From Erythrobacteraceae bacterium (GTDB lineage Bacteria > Pseudomonadota > Alphaproteobacteria > Sphingomonadales > Sphingomonadaceae): a DNA stretch of 64,000 bases. The number at the start of each line of letters is the position of its first letter. Position 1 is the first letter of the stretch. Position numbers and translations under genes: made by a program. A model generated the notes under the pieces. That model ran no database searches and had not been told where the DNA came from. It saw only the letters and a program-made list of their open reading frames with translations. This document shows, piece by piece, positions 8,312 to 17,301 of this stretch. The stretch spans positions 1 to 64,000 of the forward strand of contig JAIXPX010000002.1 in assembly GCA_027486035.1 (NCBI GenBank), read 5' to 3'.

Positions 8312-9325
8312 TTACCGCGCCAGCGCCGCCTCGCATTGGGCCATCAGTTCGGCGATGATGTCGGCGGCGGGTTCTTCCTTGGTCACCATGCCGACCGACT
8401 GCCCGGCCATGACCGAGCCGTTCTCGACATCGCCCTCGATCACCGCGCGGCGCAGGGCACCGGCCCAGAAGTGTTCGATCTGGAGCTGTGCTTCGAGCAT
8501 GTCGACGTCGCCTGCGTCGAGCAGTGCGGCGACTTCGCGCTGCTTGGCGGTGAATTCCTCGGTGCCCTTGTTCTTCAATGCGCGCACCGGGATCACGGGG
8601 AGGCGCGGGTCGACCTGCACGCTCGCCACCGCCTCGCGGGCGCTGGCGCGGAAGAAGGCCTTCTTGAAATCGGGGTGGGCGATGCTTTCTGTCGCGCAGG
8701 CGAAGCGGGTGCCGAGTTGCACGCCGGCCGCGCCCATTTCGAGGTAGCTCGCGATCGCCTCGCCCCGGCCGATGCCGCCGGCGACGAAGATCAGGTGTTC
8801 TTCGGCCAGCGCAGGCAGGATTTCTTGCGCCAGCACCGAGGTGGAGACTGGGCCGATATGACCGCCCGCTTCCATGCCCTCGATCACCAGCGCATCCGCG
8901 CCGGAGCGCAGCAGCTTCTTGGCGAGGGCGACCGTCGGCGCGAAGCAGATCACCTTGATGCCGCTGTCTTCGGCCTTGATCGCCTCGACGCTGCCCTTGG
9001 GCGGAATGCCGCCCGCCAGCACCACATGGGTCACGCCATGCTTGCGGCACACCGCGATCAGATCGAACAGCGCGGGGTGCATGGTGATGAGGTTGACGCC
9101 GAAGGGCTTGCTCGTGAGTGCCTTGGTCGCGGCGATCTCGGTGTCGAGCAGCTCGGGCGTCATCGCCCCGCAGGCGATCACGCCGAAGCCGCCCGCGTTG
9201 GAGATGGCGGCGACAAGGTTGCGCTCGGACACCCAGCTCATCGCTCCGCACAGGATCGCGGTCTCGCAGCCGAGGAACTCAGTGCCGCGATGCATGCGCG
9301 CGGCGGTCTTGGGGTAGGTTTCCAT
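8312..9325 (-). CDS. NAD(P)H-dependent flavin oxidoreductase / nitronate monooxygenase family
   Basis: A 337-residue TIM-barrel FMN enzyme of the nitronate monooxygenase/FabK-like (2-nitropropane dioxygenase) family. Visible marks are the N-terminal [11 protein letters not shown] region, [10 protein letters not shown], the GGHIGP loop and the FMN phosphate-binding [12 protein letters not shown]. It could detoxify propionate-3-nitronate or reduce an enoyl-thioester; sequence alone does not separate these. I start it at the ATG at 9325; the frame extends further upstream but that part looks non-coding. Only one base separates its stop from purU. Confidence 0.85.
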   Translation of the reverse strand: METYPKTAARMHRGTEFLGCETAILCGAMSWVSERNLVAAISNAGGFGVIACGAMTPELLDTEIAATKALTSKPFGVNLITMHPALFDLIAVCRKHGVTHVVLAGGIPPKGSVEAIKAEDSGIKVICFAPTVALAKKLLRSGADALVIEGMEAGGHIGPVSTSVLAQEILPALAEEHLIFVAGGIGRGEAIASYLEMGAAGVQLGTRFACATESIAHPDFKKAFFRASAREAVASVQVDPRLPVIPVRALKNKGTEEFTAKQREVAALLDAGDVDMLEAQLQIEHFWAGALRRAVIEGDVENGSVMAGQSVGMVTKEEPAADIIAELMAQCEAALAR

Positions 9326-9575
9326 GGGAGCGGCGATTAGGCGCTGGCGCGGCTTGTCGCAAGCGGGCGTGCAAGACAGTCGTGTTGCATAGGTGGCGCT
9401 TGCGAGTCTGTCGCGTGACCGCGTTATGATTGCTTCATAAGGAAATTTTCTTTCAAGCGACCGCAAGGTGTAATCCAGCCCTGCCATTGGCGGCGCGTCA
9501 GCCGGGCTCCTCTCCTCTCCCCCCTGTTCCGGCTGACACCTGTTCGACGGACCTCAACGCAAAGGAACCCCCGCC

Positions 9576-9905
9576 ATGCTCATGCGCATCGTCCTTCCCG
9601 CTCTCGCCCTCGCCATCGCCGCTCCCGCTGCCGCCGAGACGGCCAGCATTGCCGTGCCTTACGGCGATCTCGATCTGACCAAGGACGCGGGCCGCAAGGC
9701 GCTCGACGCCCGCATCACCCGCGCTGCGACCCGCCTGTGCGGCACCGCCGGCGCGCGCGATCTGGCGCGTATCGCCGCGCAGAAGGCCTGTGTCGCCGAC
9801 GCGCGCTCTTCGGCCGCGCCGCAGGTTGAGCTTGCTCTCAACGCCGCCAATGCCCGCCGCGTGGCGGTGCTGTCGACCAAGCTGGCGGTGTTCGCCGGGC
9901 TCTGA
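9576..9905 (+). CDS. UrcA family protein
   Basis: A 109-residue exported protein with a signal peptide (residues 1-21, ending AAPAAAE) and the UrcA signature: VPYGDLDLTKDAGRKALDAR, a Cys in RLCG and a second Cys in KACV, probably disulfide-linked. UrcA proteins are small alphaproteobacterial periplasmic proteins of unknown function. The ATG at 9576 follows AAAGGA. A strong terminator lies about 20 bases after the stop, so this is probably a single-gene transcript. Confidence 0.85.
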   Translation: MLMRIVLPALALAIAAPAAAETASIAVPYGDLDLTKDAGRKALDARITRAATRLCGTAGARDLARIAAQKACVADARSSAAPQVELALNAANARRVAVLSTKLAVFAGL

Positions 9906-9926
9906 TCGCTGCTGCGATAAGCAGGA

Positions 9927-9962
9927 GGGCGGCCGCGCGGGGACTGCGCGGCCGCCCTTTTT
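9927..9962 (+). terminator. Rho-independent terminator of the UrcA gene
   Basis: A perfect 12-base-pair stem (9927-9938 with 9946-9957, GGGCGGCCGCGC), a 7-base loop and five T at 9958-9962. It stands between the UrcA stop and the end of the convergent purT gene. The T-run is present only for plus-strand transcription. Confidence 0.9.
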
Positions 9963-9965
9963 GCG

Positions 9966-11138
9966 TCAGTCGTAGACGATCCGCACCGCGCCCGCCGCCG
10001 CCTTGGCGAGGTCTACCGCCGCGGGCGCGTCACCTGCGCGGGCAAGCGCCACGCCCATGCGGCGATAGGGCCGGGTGACGGGCTTGCCGAAGATCCGCAC
10101 ATCGGTGTCGCCCAGCGCCAGCGCTTGAGTGAGGCCTGCGAAGGCAAAGCTGTCCGACTCGCGATCGGCAAGGATCACCGCCGAGGCGGCAGGGCGGGCG
10201 GCGATCTCGGCGGGCACCGGCAACCCGAGGATCGCGCGGGCGTGGAGGTCGAACTCGGTGAGATCTTGGGCAACCAGCGTCACCATCCCAGTGTCATGCG
10301 GGCGGGGGGAAAGCTCGGAGAAGATCACCTCCTCGCCCTTCACAAAGAACTCGACGCCATAAAGCCCCCAGCCGCGCCCCTCGCCCTCAAGCGCCATGAC
10401 GACCTTGGCGGCCATGTCCTGCGCGCTGGCGAGGGCGGCGGCGGACATGGCGGCGGGCTGCCAGCTCTCGCGATAATCGCCGCGTTCCTGGCAGTGGCCG
10501 ATCGGCGGGCAGAAGCTGATGCCGTCCTTGTGGCGCACGGTCAGCAGGGTGATCTCGTAGTCGAAGGCGATGAACTGCTCGGCGATCACCCGCGCCCGGT
10601 CACCGCGCATGTTGGCGACGGCATATTGCCACGCGGCTTCGAGGGCGTCGGGCGTTTCGACCTTGCTCTGGCCCTTGCCCGAGGAGGACATGACCGGCTT
10701 CATGACCAGCGGATAGCCGATCCGGGCGGCGACTTCCTGCGCCTCGGCGAAGCTCTCGGCATAGCCGTATTGCGAGGTCACGAGGCCCAGCTCGCCCGCC
10801 GCCAGATCGCGGATCGCGTCGCGGTTCATGGTCAGCTGCGCCGCGCGCGCGGAGGGGACGACGCGGAAGCCCTCGGCTTCGAGATCAGCGAGAACCTCGG
10901 TGCGGATCGCCTCGATCTCGGGAACGATCAAGTCGGGCTGGTGGCGGATCACTGCCGCGCGCAGCGCCTCGCCGTCGAGCATGGAAAAGACTTCGCGCTC
11001 GTCCGCCAGCTGCATCGCGGGGGCGTTGTCGTAGGAGTCGCAGGCGATCACCCGCGCGCCCAGACGCTTGGCGGAAATGACGAATTCGCGGCCCAGCTCG
11101 CCCGAACCGAGCAGCAGGATGGTGGCAATGTGGCTCAT
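9966..11138 (-). CDS. purT: Formate-dependent phosphoribosylglycinamide formyltransferase
   Basis: A 390-residue ATP-grasp enzyme that makes formyl-GAR from GAR, formate and ATP in purine synthesis. It opens with the N-terminal [20 protein letters not shown] loop and holds the ATP-grasp signatures [25 protein letters not shown] and [16 protein letters not shown], all typical of PurT and its relative PurK; the [11 protein letters not shown] form fits PurT. Length is normal. It is transcribed toward the UrcA terminator. PurU, which can supply formate, is nearby on the same strand but in a separate unit. Confidence 0.95.
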   Translation of the reverse strand: MSHIATILLLGSGELGREFVISAKRLGARVIACDSYDNAPAMQLADEREVFSMLDGEALRAAVIRHQPDLIVPEIEAIRTEVLADLEAEGFRVVPSARAAQLTMNRDAIRDLAAGELGLVTSQYGYAESFAEAQEVAARIGYPLVMKPVMSSSGKGQSKVETPDALEAAWQYAVANMRGDRARVIAEQFIAFDYEITLLTVRHKDGISFCPPIGHCQERGDYRESWQPAAMSAAALASAQDMAAKVVMALEGEGRGWGLYGVEFFVKGEEVIFSELSPRPHDTGMVTLVAQDLTEFDLHARAILGLPVPAEIAARPAASAVILADRESDSFAFAGLTQALALGDTDVRIFGKPVTRPYRRMGVALARAGDAPAAVDLAKAAAGAVRIVYD

Positions 11139-11173
11139 GCGGGCGGTTTAGCGAACCGTCCGCGCGAGTCCAG

Positions 11174-12106
11174 TTAGGCCGCGCGCCTGTGCCCCGCGAC
11201 CGCCACCTGCCGCCCACCGCCGGCTCTCGCCAGCACCAAACCCAGTTCCGCCTCGCGCAGTGTCCAGTCGACGGTGCATTCGACCCGCGCCAGCCCGGCG
11301 CTCGCGGTCAAGTGCCGGGCTTTGGCCGAAGCAGGCGCGGCAAGGCCGGCGAAAGTATCGATCACGTCCTCGGCCCACTCGCGCGCGGCCCTTGCGGTCA
11401 TGTCGGGGAGCAGCACCGCGAAGCGCTCGCCATCGAGCTGCGCAAGCTCGTGGCCGGGCGTTGTCGGTGTCTGGGCCATCGTCTCGAGGAACTTGGCGAA
11501 GCCCCACTGCACCTCGTCGGCGGTGCGCTGGCCGTAGCGCAGCAGCAGCGCGCGCATGGAGTCGACCGCGAAGACCGCGACCATCTGCCCGCCGCCGCGC
11601 GCCAGGTGGCGCCGGAGGCTCGCGCAGAAAGCGGTGCGGTTGGCGAGCCCGGTGAGCGGATCGGTGACCGCGCGCGCATGCAGCTCGCCCTCGAGACTGC
11701 GCAATTGCTGGACCGAGCGCATCAGGCACATTGCCCCGTCAGGCGTGCCGGCGGAATCGCACATCGGCTTGAGGGTGAGCGCATACCAGCGCGGGAAATG
11801 CGCCTCGCGCACCGTGCCGTGATCGGCGCAGATGGCCACCGGAAACTCGATCCAGCCAATCTGCGTGCAGCCCTTGAGGCCGCGCGTCACATGCTCGCCA
11901 AGGAAGGCGGCATGATCGCGCGCCGCCAGATCGGTGATGTGCGGCGGCAGCAGCGCGGCGGTGAGGTCTGATCCTAGCTCGGCGATGTTCGCGGATGCGT
12001 GAACGATGAAACCATGCCGGTCGAGCCTGATCACGATATCGCCGGACGTTTCTTCCAGCAGACCATGCAGAACATGGCCTTCGACCTCGCTTAAACCAAT
12101 TTTCAT
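11174..12106 (-). CDS. PAS-like/GGDEF-domain protein with a degenerate active site
   Basis: About 310 residues. Residues 15-125 look like a PAS sensor (SGDIVIRLDRHGFIVHAS) and residues 148-310 like a diguanylate cyclase domain, opening with VTDPLTGLANRTAF. The GGDEF site itself reads DGERF (225-229), so the first Gly and the metal-binding and catalytic acids are altered; it is probably not an active cyclase and may bind nucleotide or protein instead. I start it at the ATG at 12106; an upstream TTG at 12130 is possible. The upstream spacer is AT-rich, and the next gene on this strand encodes a PilZ-HTH fusion. Confidence 0.8.
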   Translation of the reverse strand: MKIGLSEVEGHVLHGLLEETSGDIVIRLDRHGFIVHASANIAELGSDLTAALLPPHITDLAARDHAAFLGEHVTRGLKGCTQIGWIEFPVAICADHGTVREAHFPRWYALTLKPMCDSAGTPDGAMCLMRSVQQLRSLEGELHARAVTDPLTGLANRTAFCASLRRHLARGGGQMVAVFAVDSMRALLLRYGQRTADEVQWGFAKFLETMAQTPTTPGHELAQLDGERFAVLLPDMTARAAREWAEDVIDTFAGLAAPASAKARHLTASAGLARVECTVDWTLREAELGLVLARAGGGRQVAVAGHRRAA

Positions 12107-12372
12107 CCCAACAGTGCCCCAGCGGTCCAACGATGAATTCGCCGACTCGCTTCTAGTCAGATTTACTTGGTAACTAAATTGAGCCGATTTTCAGAAAAAA
12201 TTCCCCTGTTTTCCGGAATACAAAGCATTTTTTAATTATCTAAGTAAAGTTACTTGAATAAAAAACGAATCACTTCCGGATTTCGTTTACCATAGTTTTC
12301 CATCGGGGCAGCCCATCCAATACGTATTGGGCGCGATAGGTAGGGCCTTCTAGCTGCGGGAACTCGGGCGGC
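12107..12372. promoter_or_regulatory. AT-rich spacer with an inverted repeat, upstream of the GGDEF gene
   Basis: This 266-base spacer has long A/T runs (12190-12300) in an otherwise GC-rich window. It contains AAGTAA-AG-TTACTT at 12242-12255 as an inverted repeat, with a further TTACTT at 12163-12168 next to GGTAACTAA. It separates the PilZ-HTH gene (upstream on the minus strand) from the GGDEF gene, so it should hold the latter's promoter. The binding protein is unknown; the adjacent HTH protein is one candidate. Confidence 0.45.
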
Positions 12373-13089
12373 TCACAGCTCGATCATGATCCGCACGGCT
12401 TCCGGCGTGGTGCCGCAGGCCTCGGCGATGCGCGCGCGGCAATCGGCGATGACGCCCTCGATCTCGCGCGAGGCGGGGGCGGCGGCGAGTACTTCGGGAG
12501 CGACTCCCAGCGCTGCGGCGATCGCGTCGAGCCGCTCGGGCAGCGGACGGGCCTTGCCCTTCTCCCATGCCCAGACGGTCGGCTTGCTGACCCCCAACGC
12601 CGAAGCGACATCGGCGAGCGTCAACCCCGCCTCGCGCCGCAGCCGGTTGAGCCGGGAGCCGAGGCCTTCGCTTGGCGCGCCGCCTCCCGGCAGCGGTCCG
12701 CCCGCAAACGCACTGGCCTGCGGCCGGGTCGGCACGCCGGGGGCAAAGCCCTGAAGCTGCGCGGCCGCGAGCGCGGCGGCGGAGAGCGGGGCGGCGAAGG
12801 CGCAGCCGTAGAGGGTCTCCGAACGCCACACCACTGCGGCGATCACCGCGCCGGCCTCGGGCAGATCGAGCGCGAGCTGCTCGCCCTCGGCCAGCATCAG
12901 CGCGGTCTCGAGCAGCAGGCCATCTGCCGAGATGTTGTGGATCGTGACATTTGCCTCCAGCCCGTCAGGGCCGGCACCGGCAAAGAAGCCGCTGGTCTCC
13001 AGCCACAGCGCCCGGCGCGCGGTGCCGCGCTGGTTGCCTTCGGCGGGGTTGGCGGTGGGCTGCTGATCGAGGTGGGCCTTGATGGCCAT
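12373..13089 (-). CDS. PilZ domain fused to an XRE-type helix-turn-helix
   Basis: A 238-residue protein. The N-terminal half is a PilZ domain with both parts of the cyclic-di-GMP site: RGTAR (R21-x3-R25) and NISADG (N52, S54, G57). After a Gly/Pro-rich linker (about 115-143) comes an XRE/HTH_3 domain (about 146-205) with SRLNRLRREAGLTLADVASA and VSKPTVWAWEKGKARP. This suggests a DNA-binding protein whose activity responds to cyclic-di-GMP; the family reading is firm, the regulation is inference. It sits beside a degenerate GGDEF gene and is divergent from an unknown membrane protein, both plausible targets. Confidence 0.85.
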   Translation of the reverse strand: MAIKAHLDQQPTANPAEGNQRGTARRALWLETSGFFAGAGPDGLEANVTIHNISADGLLLETALMLAEGEQLALDLPEAGAVIAAVVWRSETLYGCAFAAPLSAAALAAAQLQGFAPGVPTRPQASAFAGGPLPGGGAPSEGLGSRLNRLRREAGLTLADVASALGVSKPTVWAWEKGKARPLPERLDAIAAALGVAPEVLAAAPASREIEGVIADCRARIAEACGTTPEAVRIMIEL

Positions 13090-13230
13090 GACACAGGGGG
13101 CTCCGGGTTCGGGAATGAACGCGGCAACAGTCCGGCTAATTTTCCTAAGATGAAGTCACCAGAATTGGTTAATTCCGACGTATTAACCTATTTTTCAGCT
13201 AACGGGAAGGCGGCGCGGACAGGGCAAGCG

Positions 13231-14151
13231 ATGAAGTGGGCGGTGATCATCACAGGCATGCTGGCGGGGCTGACGCTGCTGCTGGGCGATATGATCGGCT
13301 TTTTCGCCTTCATCCCGCCGGTCGGCCTGCTGCTGCTGGCGCCCTCGCTGTTCATCTACCTGCTGGCGGTGTGGGGTGTGTCGGCCATCCTGCCGATCCG
13401 GCGCGTGTGGCTGGCGCGCGGCGCGGCGCTGGTGATCGTGCTGGGGCTGGCGAGCCTTGCCGTGTTGCCGCTGCGCCTTGCCGCCATCGCCGATTTCGAG
13501 CGGCGCGCGGGCGTGCCCGATCTCGTCCCGCCCGCGCGGATCGCGCTTGCGGGCGATGTGCGGATTGAGCAGGGCTATGCCGCCCCCAGCCGCGTCTGCG
13601 ATGACCTGTGCCTCGCGGTGCTGGATATGGACGGCGTGACCTCGGTCACTGTGGCGGACCCGCAAGGGGCGACCACCTTCCGCCTTGTGGCGCGCGAGGA
13701 TGCCGACCCGGCGGCGGTGGCCCAGCCGCGCAATCCCGGCGGTTTCGTCGCATGGGCCAAAAGCGAAGGACGCAGCGGCGAGGACAGCGGGCAGGTCGAG
13801 GCGCTGTGGCAGGCGCGTCTTGCGGGGCCGGAGCGGCTGGTGCGCAGCGCGCCGGTGACCCGCGCCTATTACACCTTGCGACCCTCCGCCGACGAAATCC
13901 TGCGCGGGCGCGCGGTGATCGCCCGGCGCACCACGGCAGTGGTCCGCGTGCCGATCATTCCGCCGTTCCTGTTCCCGTCACACCTCGGCAGCGACGCGGC
14001 CTACGGCAACGGGCCGCTCACCCTCGCCACCAACCTGCGCCGCGCCGGGCCTTCTCCCGATGGCGAGCACCCCTATGCGCTGTTCGGGCGCTGGCTGGCG
14101 CTGAAGACTTACGATCCGCCTCGCGATCAGTCGGCTGCGTCCAGCCCGTAG
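13231..14151 (+). CDS. Membrane protein of unknown function
   Basis: About 306 residues, not recognised. The first 90 hold three predicted membrane helices (near residues 2-20, 28-50 and 61-80). The remaining 210 look like one soluble, probably periplasmic domain with a Cys pair in RVCDDLCLAVLD. I prefer the ATG at 13231 with a weak AGGG upstream; an ATG at 13150 is in frame but the codons between are AT-rich and look non-coding. The gene is divergent from the PilZ-HTH gene, and its last 25 bases overlap the end of lysC on the other strand. Confidence 0.65.
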   Translation: MKWAVIITGMLAGLTLLLGDMIGFFAFIPPVGLLLLAPSLFIYLLAVWGVSAILPIRRVWLARGAALVIVLGLASLAVLPLRLAAIADFERRAGVPDLVPPARIALAGDVRIEQGYAAPSRVCDDLCLAVLDMDGVTSVTVADPQGATTFRLVAREDADPAAVAQPRNPGGFVAWAKSEGRSGEDSGQVEALWQARLAGPERLVRSAPVTRAYYTLRPSADEILRGRAVIARRTTAVVRVPIIPPFLFPSHLGSDAAYGNGPLTLATNLRRAGPSPDGEHPYALFGRWLALKTYDPPRDQSAASSP

Positions 14152-15398
14152 GCGGTGTGCAGCACGCGCACCGCAAGCTCGGTCTCGTCCTCGTCGATCA
14201 TCACGCTGATCTTGATCTCGCTGGTCGAGATCGCCTGGATGTTGATGCCGCGATCGGACAGCGCGCGGAACATCGAGGAGGCGACGCCCGCGTGGCTCTT
14301 CATGCCCACGCCCACGACAGAAATCTTGGCGATCTTGCTGTCGGTGATGATCCGGTTGAAGCCGATTTCGCCGCGCCGGTCTTCCAGCAGCGCCTGCGCG
14401 CGGGCGAGGTCGGATTGCGGGACGGTGAAGGTCACGTCGGTCTCGCCCTTGTCGCGGCCGACGTTCTGGATGATCATGTCGACATTGATCGAGGCCGCGG
14501 CGAGCGGCTCGAAGATGTTCGCCACCGCGCCCGGCCGGTCGGGCACGCGGGTGAGGATTACCTTGGCCTCGTTCTTGTCATGCGCGATGCCGGTCACAAG
14601 CTGGCGTTCCATCAGGCCCTTCTCCACCAATTCGTCCATTTCCTCGTCGGAGACGATCATCGTCCCCGGCAGTTCATCGGCGGGCGGCGCGCCCTCGCCG
14701 ATGAAGCTCGAAAGCACCTGCACCCGCACCTTTTCCTTCATCGCAAGGCCGACCGAGCGGGTCTGGAGCACTTTCGCCCCCACCGATGCGAGTTCGAGCA
14801 TTTCCTCGTAGGTCACCGCCTTCTGCTTCTTCGCCTTGGCGACGATGCGCGGGTCGGTGGTGTAGACGCCATCGACATCGGTGTAGATGTCGCAGCGGTC
14901 GGCCTTGATCGCCGCCGCGACCGCGACCGCCGAGGTGTCCGATCCGCCGCGGCCCAGCGTCGTGACCCGATTGTCCTCCGACAGGCCCTGAAAGCCCGGG
15001 ATCACCGCGATCTCGCCCGCTTCCATGCTGGCGATCAGCGCCTCGGCGTCGATCGATTCGACCCGCGCCTTGGCATGGGCCTCGATGGTGTGGATCGGCA
15101 GCTGCCAGCCGAGCCAGCTCCTCGACTTGCAGCCGAGCGCCTGCAAGGTGAGCGCGAGAAGCCCGCTCGTCACCTGCTCGCCGCTGGCGACCACCACGTC
15201 ATACTCGGCAGGATCGTAGAGCGGATTGGCCTCGCGGCAGAAATTGACCAGCCGGTCGGTCTCGCCCGCCATCGCGCTCACCACCACCGCGACCTGATCG
15301 CCGCGCGCGGCCTGCGCGCGCACGATATTGGCCACGCGGCGGATGCGCTCCGTCCCGGCCATTGATGTGCCGCCGAATTTCATCACGATCCGGGCCAA
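14127..15398 (-). CDS. lysC: Aspartate kinase
   Basis: Phosphorylates aspartate, the first step toward lysine, threonine and methionine. The 423 residues start with the kinase signature VMKFGGTSMAG and include the FQGLSEDNRVTTLGRGGSDT substrate region and TDVDGVYTTDPR. Two ACT domains occupy about residues 265-423, the usual place for feedback control by lysine or threonine. Length is normal. It is divergent from ubiG (49 bases between the starts), and its end overlaps the convergent unknown membrane protein gene. Confidence 0.97.
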   Translation of the reverse strand: MARIVMKFGGTSMAGTERIRRVANIVRAQAARGDQVAVVVSAMAGETDRLVNFCREANPLYDPAEYDVVVASGEQVTSGLLALTLQALGCKSRSWLGWQLPIHTIEAHAKARVESIDAEALIASMEAGEIAVIPGFQGLSEDNRVTTLGRGGSDTSAVAVAAAIKADRCDIYTDVDGVYTTDPRIVAKAKKQKAVTYEEMLELASVGAKVLQTRSVGLAMKEKVRVQVLSSFIGEGAPPADELPGTMIVSDEEMDELVEKGLMERQLVTGIAHDKNEAKVILTRVPDRPGAVANIFEPLAAASINVDMIIQNVGRDKGETDVTFTVPQSDLARAQALLEDRRGEIGFNRIITDSKIAKISVVGVGMKSHAGVASSMFRALSDRGINIQAISTSEIKISVMIDEDETELAVRVLHTAYGLDAAD

Positions 15399-15447
15399 GG
15401 TTCAGCTCCCGCTGGTGAGTGTCCGCGCGCGCTGTTAGGGATGCTTC

Positions 15448-16185
15448 ATGGGAAACGCAAACGTCTCAAGTGTAACCATCCGTCCCGAGGAGGCCGAATT
15501 CTTCGCCAGCCTCGCGCGGGATTGGTGGAATCCGAAAGGTCCGATGGCCTCGCTCCATCAGGTGAACCCGGTGCGGCTCGCGTTCATCCGCGATGGCATT
15601 GACGCGCATTGGCCGGGTGCCGCGACGTCAGCCAGACCGCTCGCGGGCAAGTCCGCGCTCGATATCGGCTGCGGGGCAGGGCTGGTGTGCGAGCCCCTGG
15701 CCCGGCTCGGCGCCAGCGTGACCGGCGTTGATGCAGCCGCGGAGAATGTCGCGGCGGCAGCGGCCCATGCCGAAGGGGTGGGGCTCGACATCCGCTACAT
15801 GGCGGGCGAAGTGGGCGCGCTCGATATCGGGACTTTCGATCTTGTCACCTGCGTCGAGGTGATCGAGCACGTCGCCGACAAGCCCGCCTTCCTGCGCGAT
15901 GTCGCGGCCCGGCTGGCGCCCGATGGCCTGCTTGTCATGTCCACCCCCAACCGCACGGCGGCGAGCCGCGTGCTGCTGGTCGGCGCGGCCGAGGCGGTCG
16001 GCTATGTCCCCAAGGGCACGCATCACTGGGAAGACTTCGTCACGCCCGAGGAACTGGAAGCGCTGCTGTCGGAGGCAGGGCTTGCGGTTACGGCAAGGCG
16101 CGGGATCGCGTGGCGTCCGGGCAAGGGGTTGCACCTGTCGGAGGATATGGCGCTGAATTATATTCTGAGCGCGCGGCGGGTGTAA
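15448..16185 (+). CDS. ubiG: Bifunctional ubiquinone biosynthesis O-methyltransferase
   Basis: A 245-residue class I SAM methyltransferase that carries out both O-methylations in ubiquinone synthesis. UbiG marks are the N-terminal FFASLARDWWNPKGPMASLH, then the SAM-binding LDIGCGAGL and the later THHWEDFVTPEEL segment. Length is normal. The gene is monocistronic in appearance: divergent from lysC, and followed by a long palindromic repeat and a convergent gene. Confidence 0.96.
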   Translation: MGNANVSSVTIRPEEAEFFASLARDWWNPKGPMASLHQVNPVRLAFIRDGIDAHWPGAATSARPLAGKSALDIGCGAGLVCEPLARLGASVTGVDAAAENVAAAAAHAEGVGLDIRYMAGEVGALDIGTFDLVTCVEVIEHVADKPAFLRDVAARLAPDGLLVMSTPNRTAASRVLLVGAAEAVGYVPKGTHHWEDFVTPEELEALLSEAGLAVTARRGIAWRPGKGLHLSEDMALNYILSARRV

Positions 16186-16188
16186 CTC

Positions 16189-16270
16189 CGTCACCCCAGC
16201 GAAAGCTGGGGCCTAGGGCGGCAAAGTGCGGCGCTGGAGGCCCTAGGTCCCAGCTTGCGCTGGGATGACG
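16189..16270. repeat. Long palindromic intergenic repeat (family A)
   Basis: Two 30-base arms, CGTCACCCCAGCGAAAGCTG... and its near-complement ending GCGCTGGGATGACG, flank a 22-base loop. This CGTCATCCCAGC-type sequence is a dispersed palindrome seen between genes of sphingomonads. It lies between two convergent genes, where a transcript could fold into a hairpin and terminate or be stabilised. Confidence 0.85.
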
Positions 16271-16271
16271 A

Positions 16272-17300
16272 TTAAGGACAGCTCCGCCCCTTCAGCGGCC
16301 CGTCGGAAAACACCCCCGCCACCCCCGCCGCCTTGAGCATGGCGGCGAGCTTCACGTCGCCGCAGCCCTTGCCCTTGGGGGCGTCTCCCGTGCGCAAGCT
16401 TACCGGCAGGAATTCGTTCTCGGGCCGGATCGTCCAGGCGTGGACCGCCAGCCCCGCCGCCTTGGCGTCGGCGACCAGCGGCGTCGGCGTGCCATCCGGG
16501 TTGAGGACCATCGCGATATGGGCGCCCACCACGTCGGCATATTCTGCGACCTCGGCGAGCCCGGTCGGCGTCACCATGTCGGCATAGCGCATCCCGGGCT
16601 CGTCCGCCGGACCGCCGAAGGGCTCGACCAGCAGCACCTGCCTGAACCCCGGGGCGCGGGCGCGCAGCCGCTGCAAGGGCGCGATCTCGAAGCTCTGGAC
16701 GAAGACCGGATCGGCGGGCGTGATGCGGAGTGTGCGGAATTCGCGCAACAGCAGATCGACCAGGTCGATCCCGGCGTTCTGGAGCAGGAATTCGGGGTGC
16801 TTCAATTCGGGGTAGAGCCCGATCCGCCGACCGGTCTCGGCCTCCCGCGCCCGCACCAGCTGCACGATCTCGGCAAGGGTTGGGATCTGGTAGAGCCCGT
16901 CATAGCGCGCGTTCGCGGGGCGCAGCGTGGGGATCCGCTCCTTGGCGCGCAGGGTGCGCAGTTCGGCAAGGGTGAAGTCCTCGGTGAACCAGCCCGCGAC
17001 GCGCCGTCCGTCTATCGTCTTGTCGCGGCGGCGATCCGCGAACTCCTCGCGGGTGGCGACATCGGTGGTGCCTGACAGCTCGTTCTCGTGGCGGGCGACG
17101 AGGACGAGGTCCTTGGTGGCGACGAGATCGGGCTCGATATAGTCGGCCCCCTGGTCGATGGCGCGGTTATAGGCGGCGAGCGTGTGTTCGGGCCGCTCGG
17201 CGCTCGATCCGCGGTGAGCGATGACGAGCATGTCCTGTGCCTGCGCTCCTGCGGGGGCGGCGGCGAGCAGGGCGGCGCAGAACATCGCAAGTCGGTTCAT
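16272..17300 (-). CDS. glpQ: Secreted glycerophosphodiester phosphodiesterase
   Basis: A 342-residue periplasmic GlpQ-type enzyme that splits glycerophosphodiesters into glycerol-3-phosphate and an alcohol. A signal peptide ends near PAGAQA. Family residues are IAHRGSSAERPEHTL (His29, Arg30), DYIEPDLVATKD (metal-binding Glu and Asp) and the LYPELKHP Glu. Length and the DPVFVQSFE segment fit GlpQ rather than cytosolic UgpQ. The ATG at 17300 follows GGGAG and lies one base after the stop of nadR, so the two are translationally coupled. Confidence 0.93.
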   Translation of the reverse strand: MNRLAMFCAALLAAAPAGAQAQDMLVIAHRGSSAERPEHTLAAYNRAIDQGADYIEPDLVATKDLVLVARHENELSGTTDVATREEFADRRRDKTIDGRRVAGWFTEDFTLAELRTLRAKERIPTLRPANARYDGLYQIPTLAEIVQLVRAREAETGRRIGLYPELKHPEFLLQNAGIDLVDLLLREFRTLRITPADPVFVQSFEIAPLQRLRARAPGFRQVLLVEPFGGPADEPGMRYADMVTPTGLAEVAEYADVVGAHIAMVLNPDGTPTPLVADAKAAGLAVHAWTIRPENEFLPVSLRTGDAPKGKGCGDVKLAAMLKAAGVAGVFSDGPLKGRSCP

Positions 17301-17301
17301 C

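Noticed and set aside
13608..15365. Long plus-strand open frame across lysC
   Set aside because: It is antisense to a perfectly recognisable aspartate kinase and has shadow-type composition.
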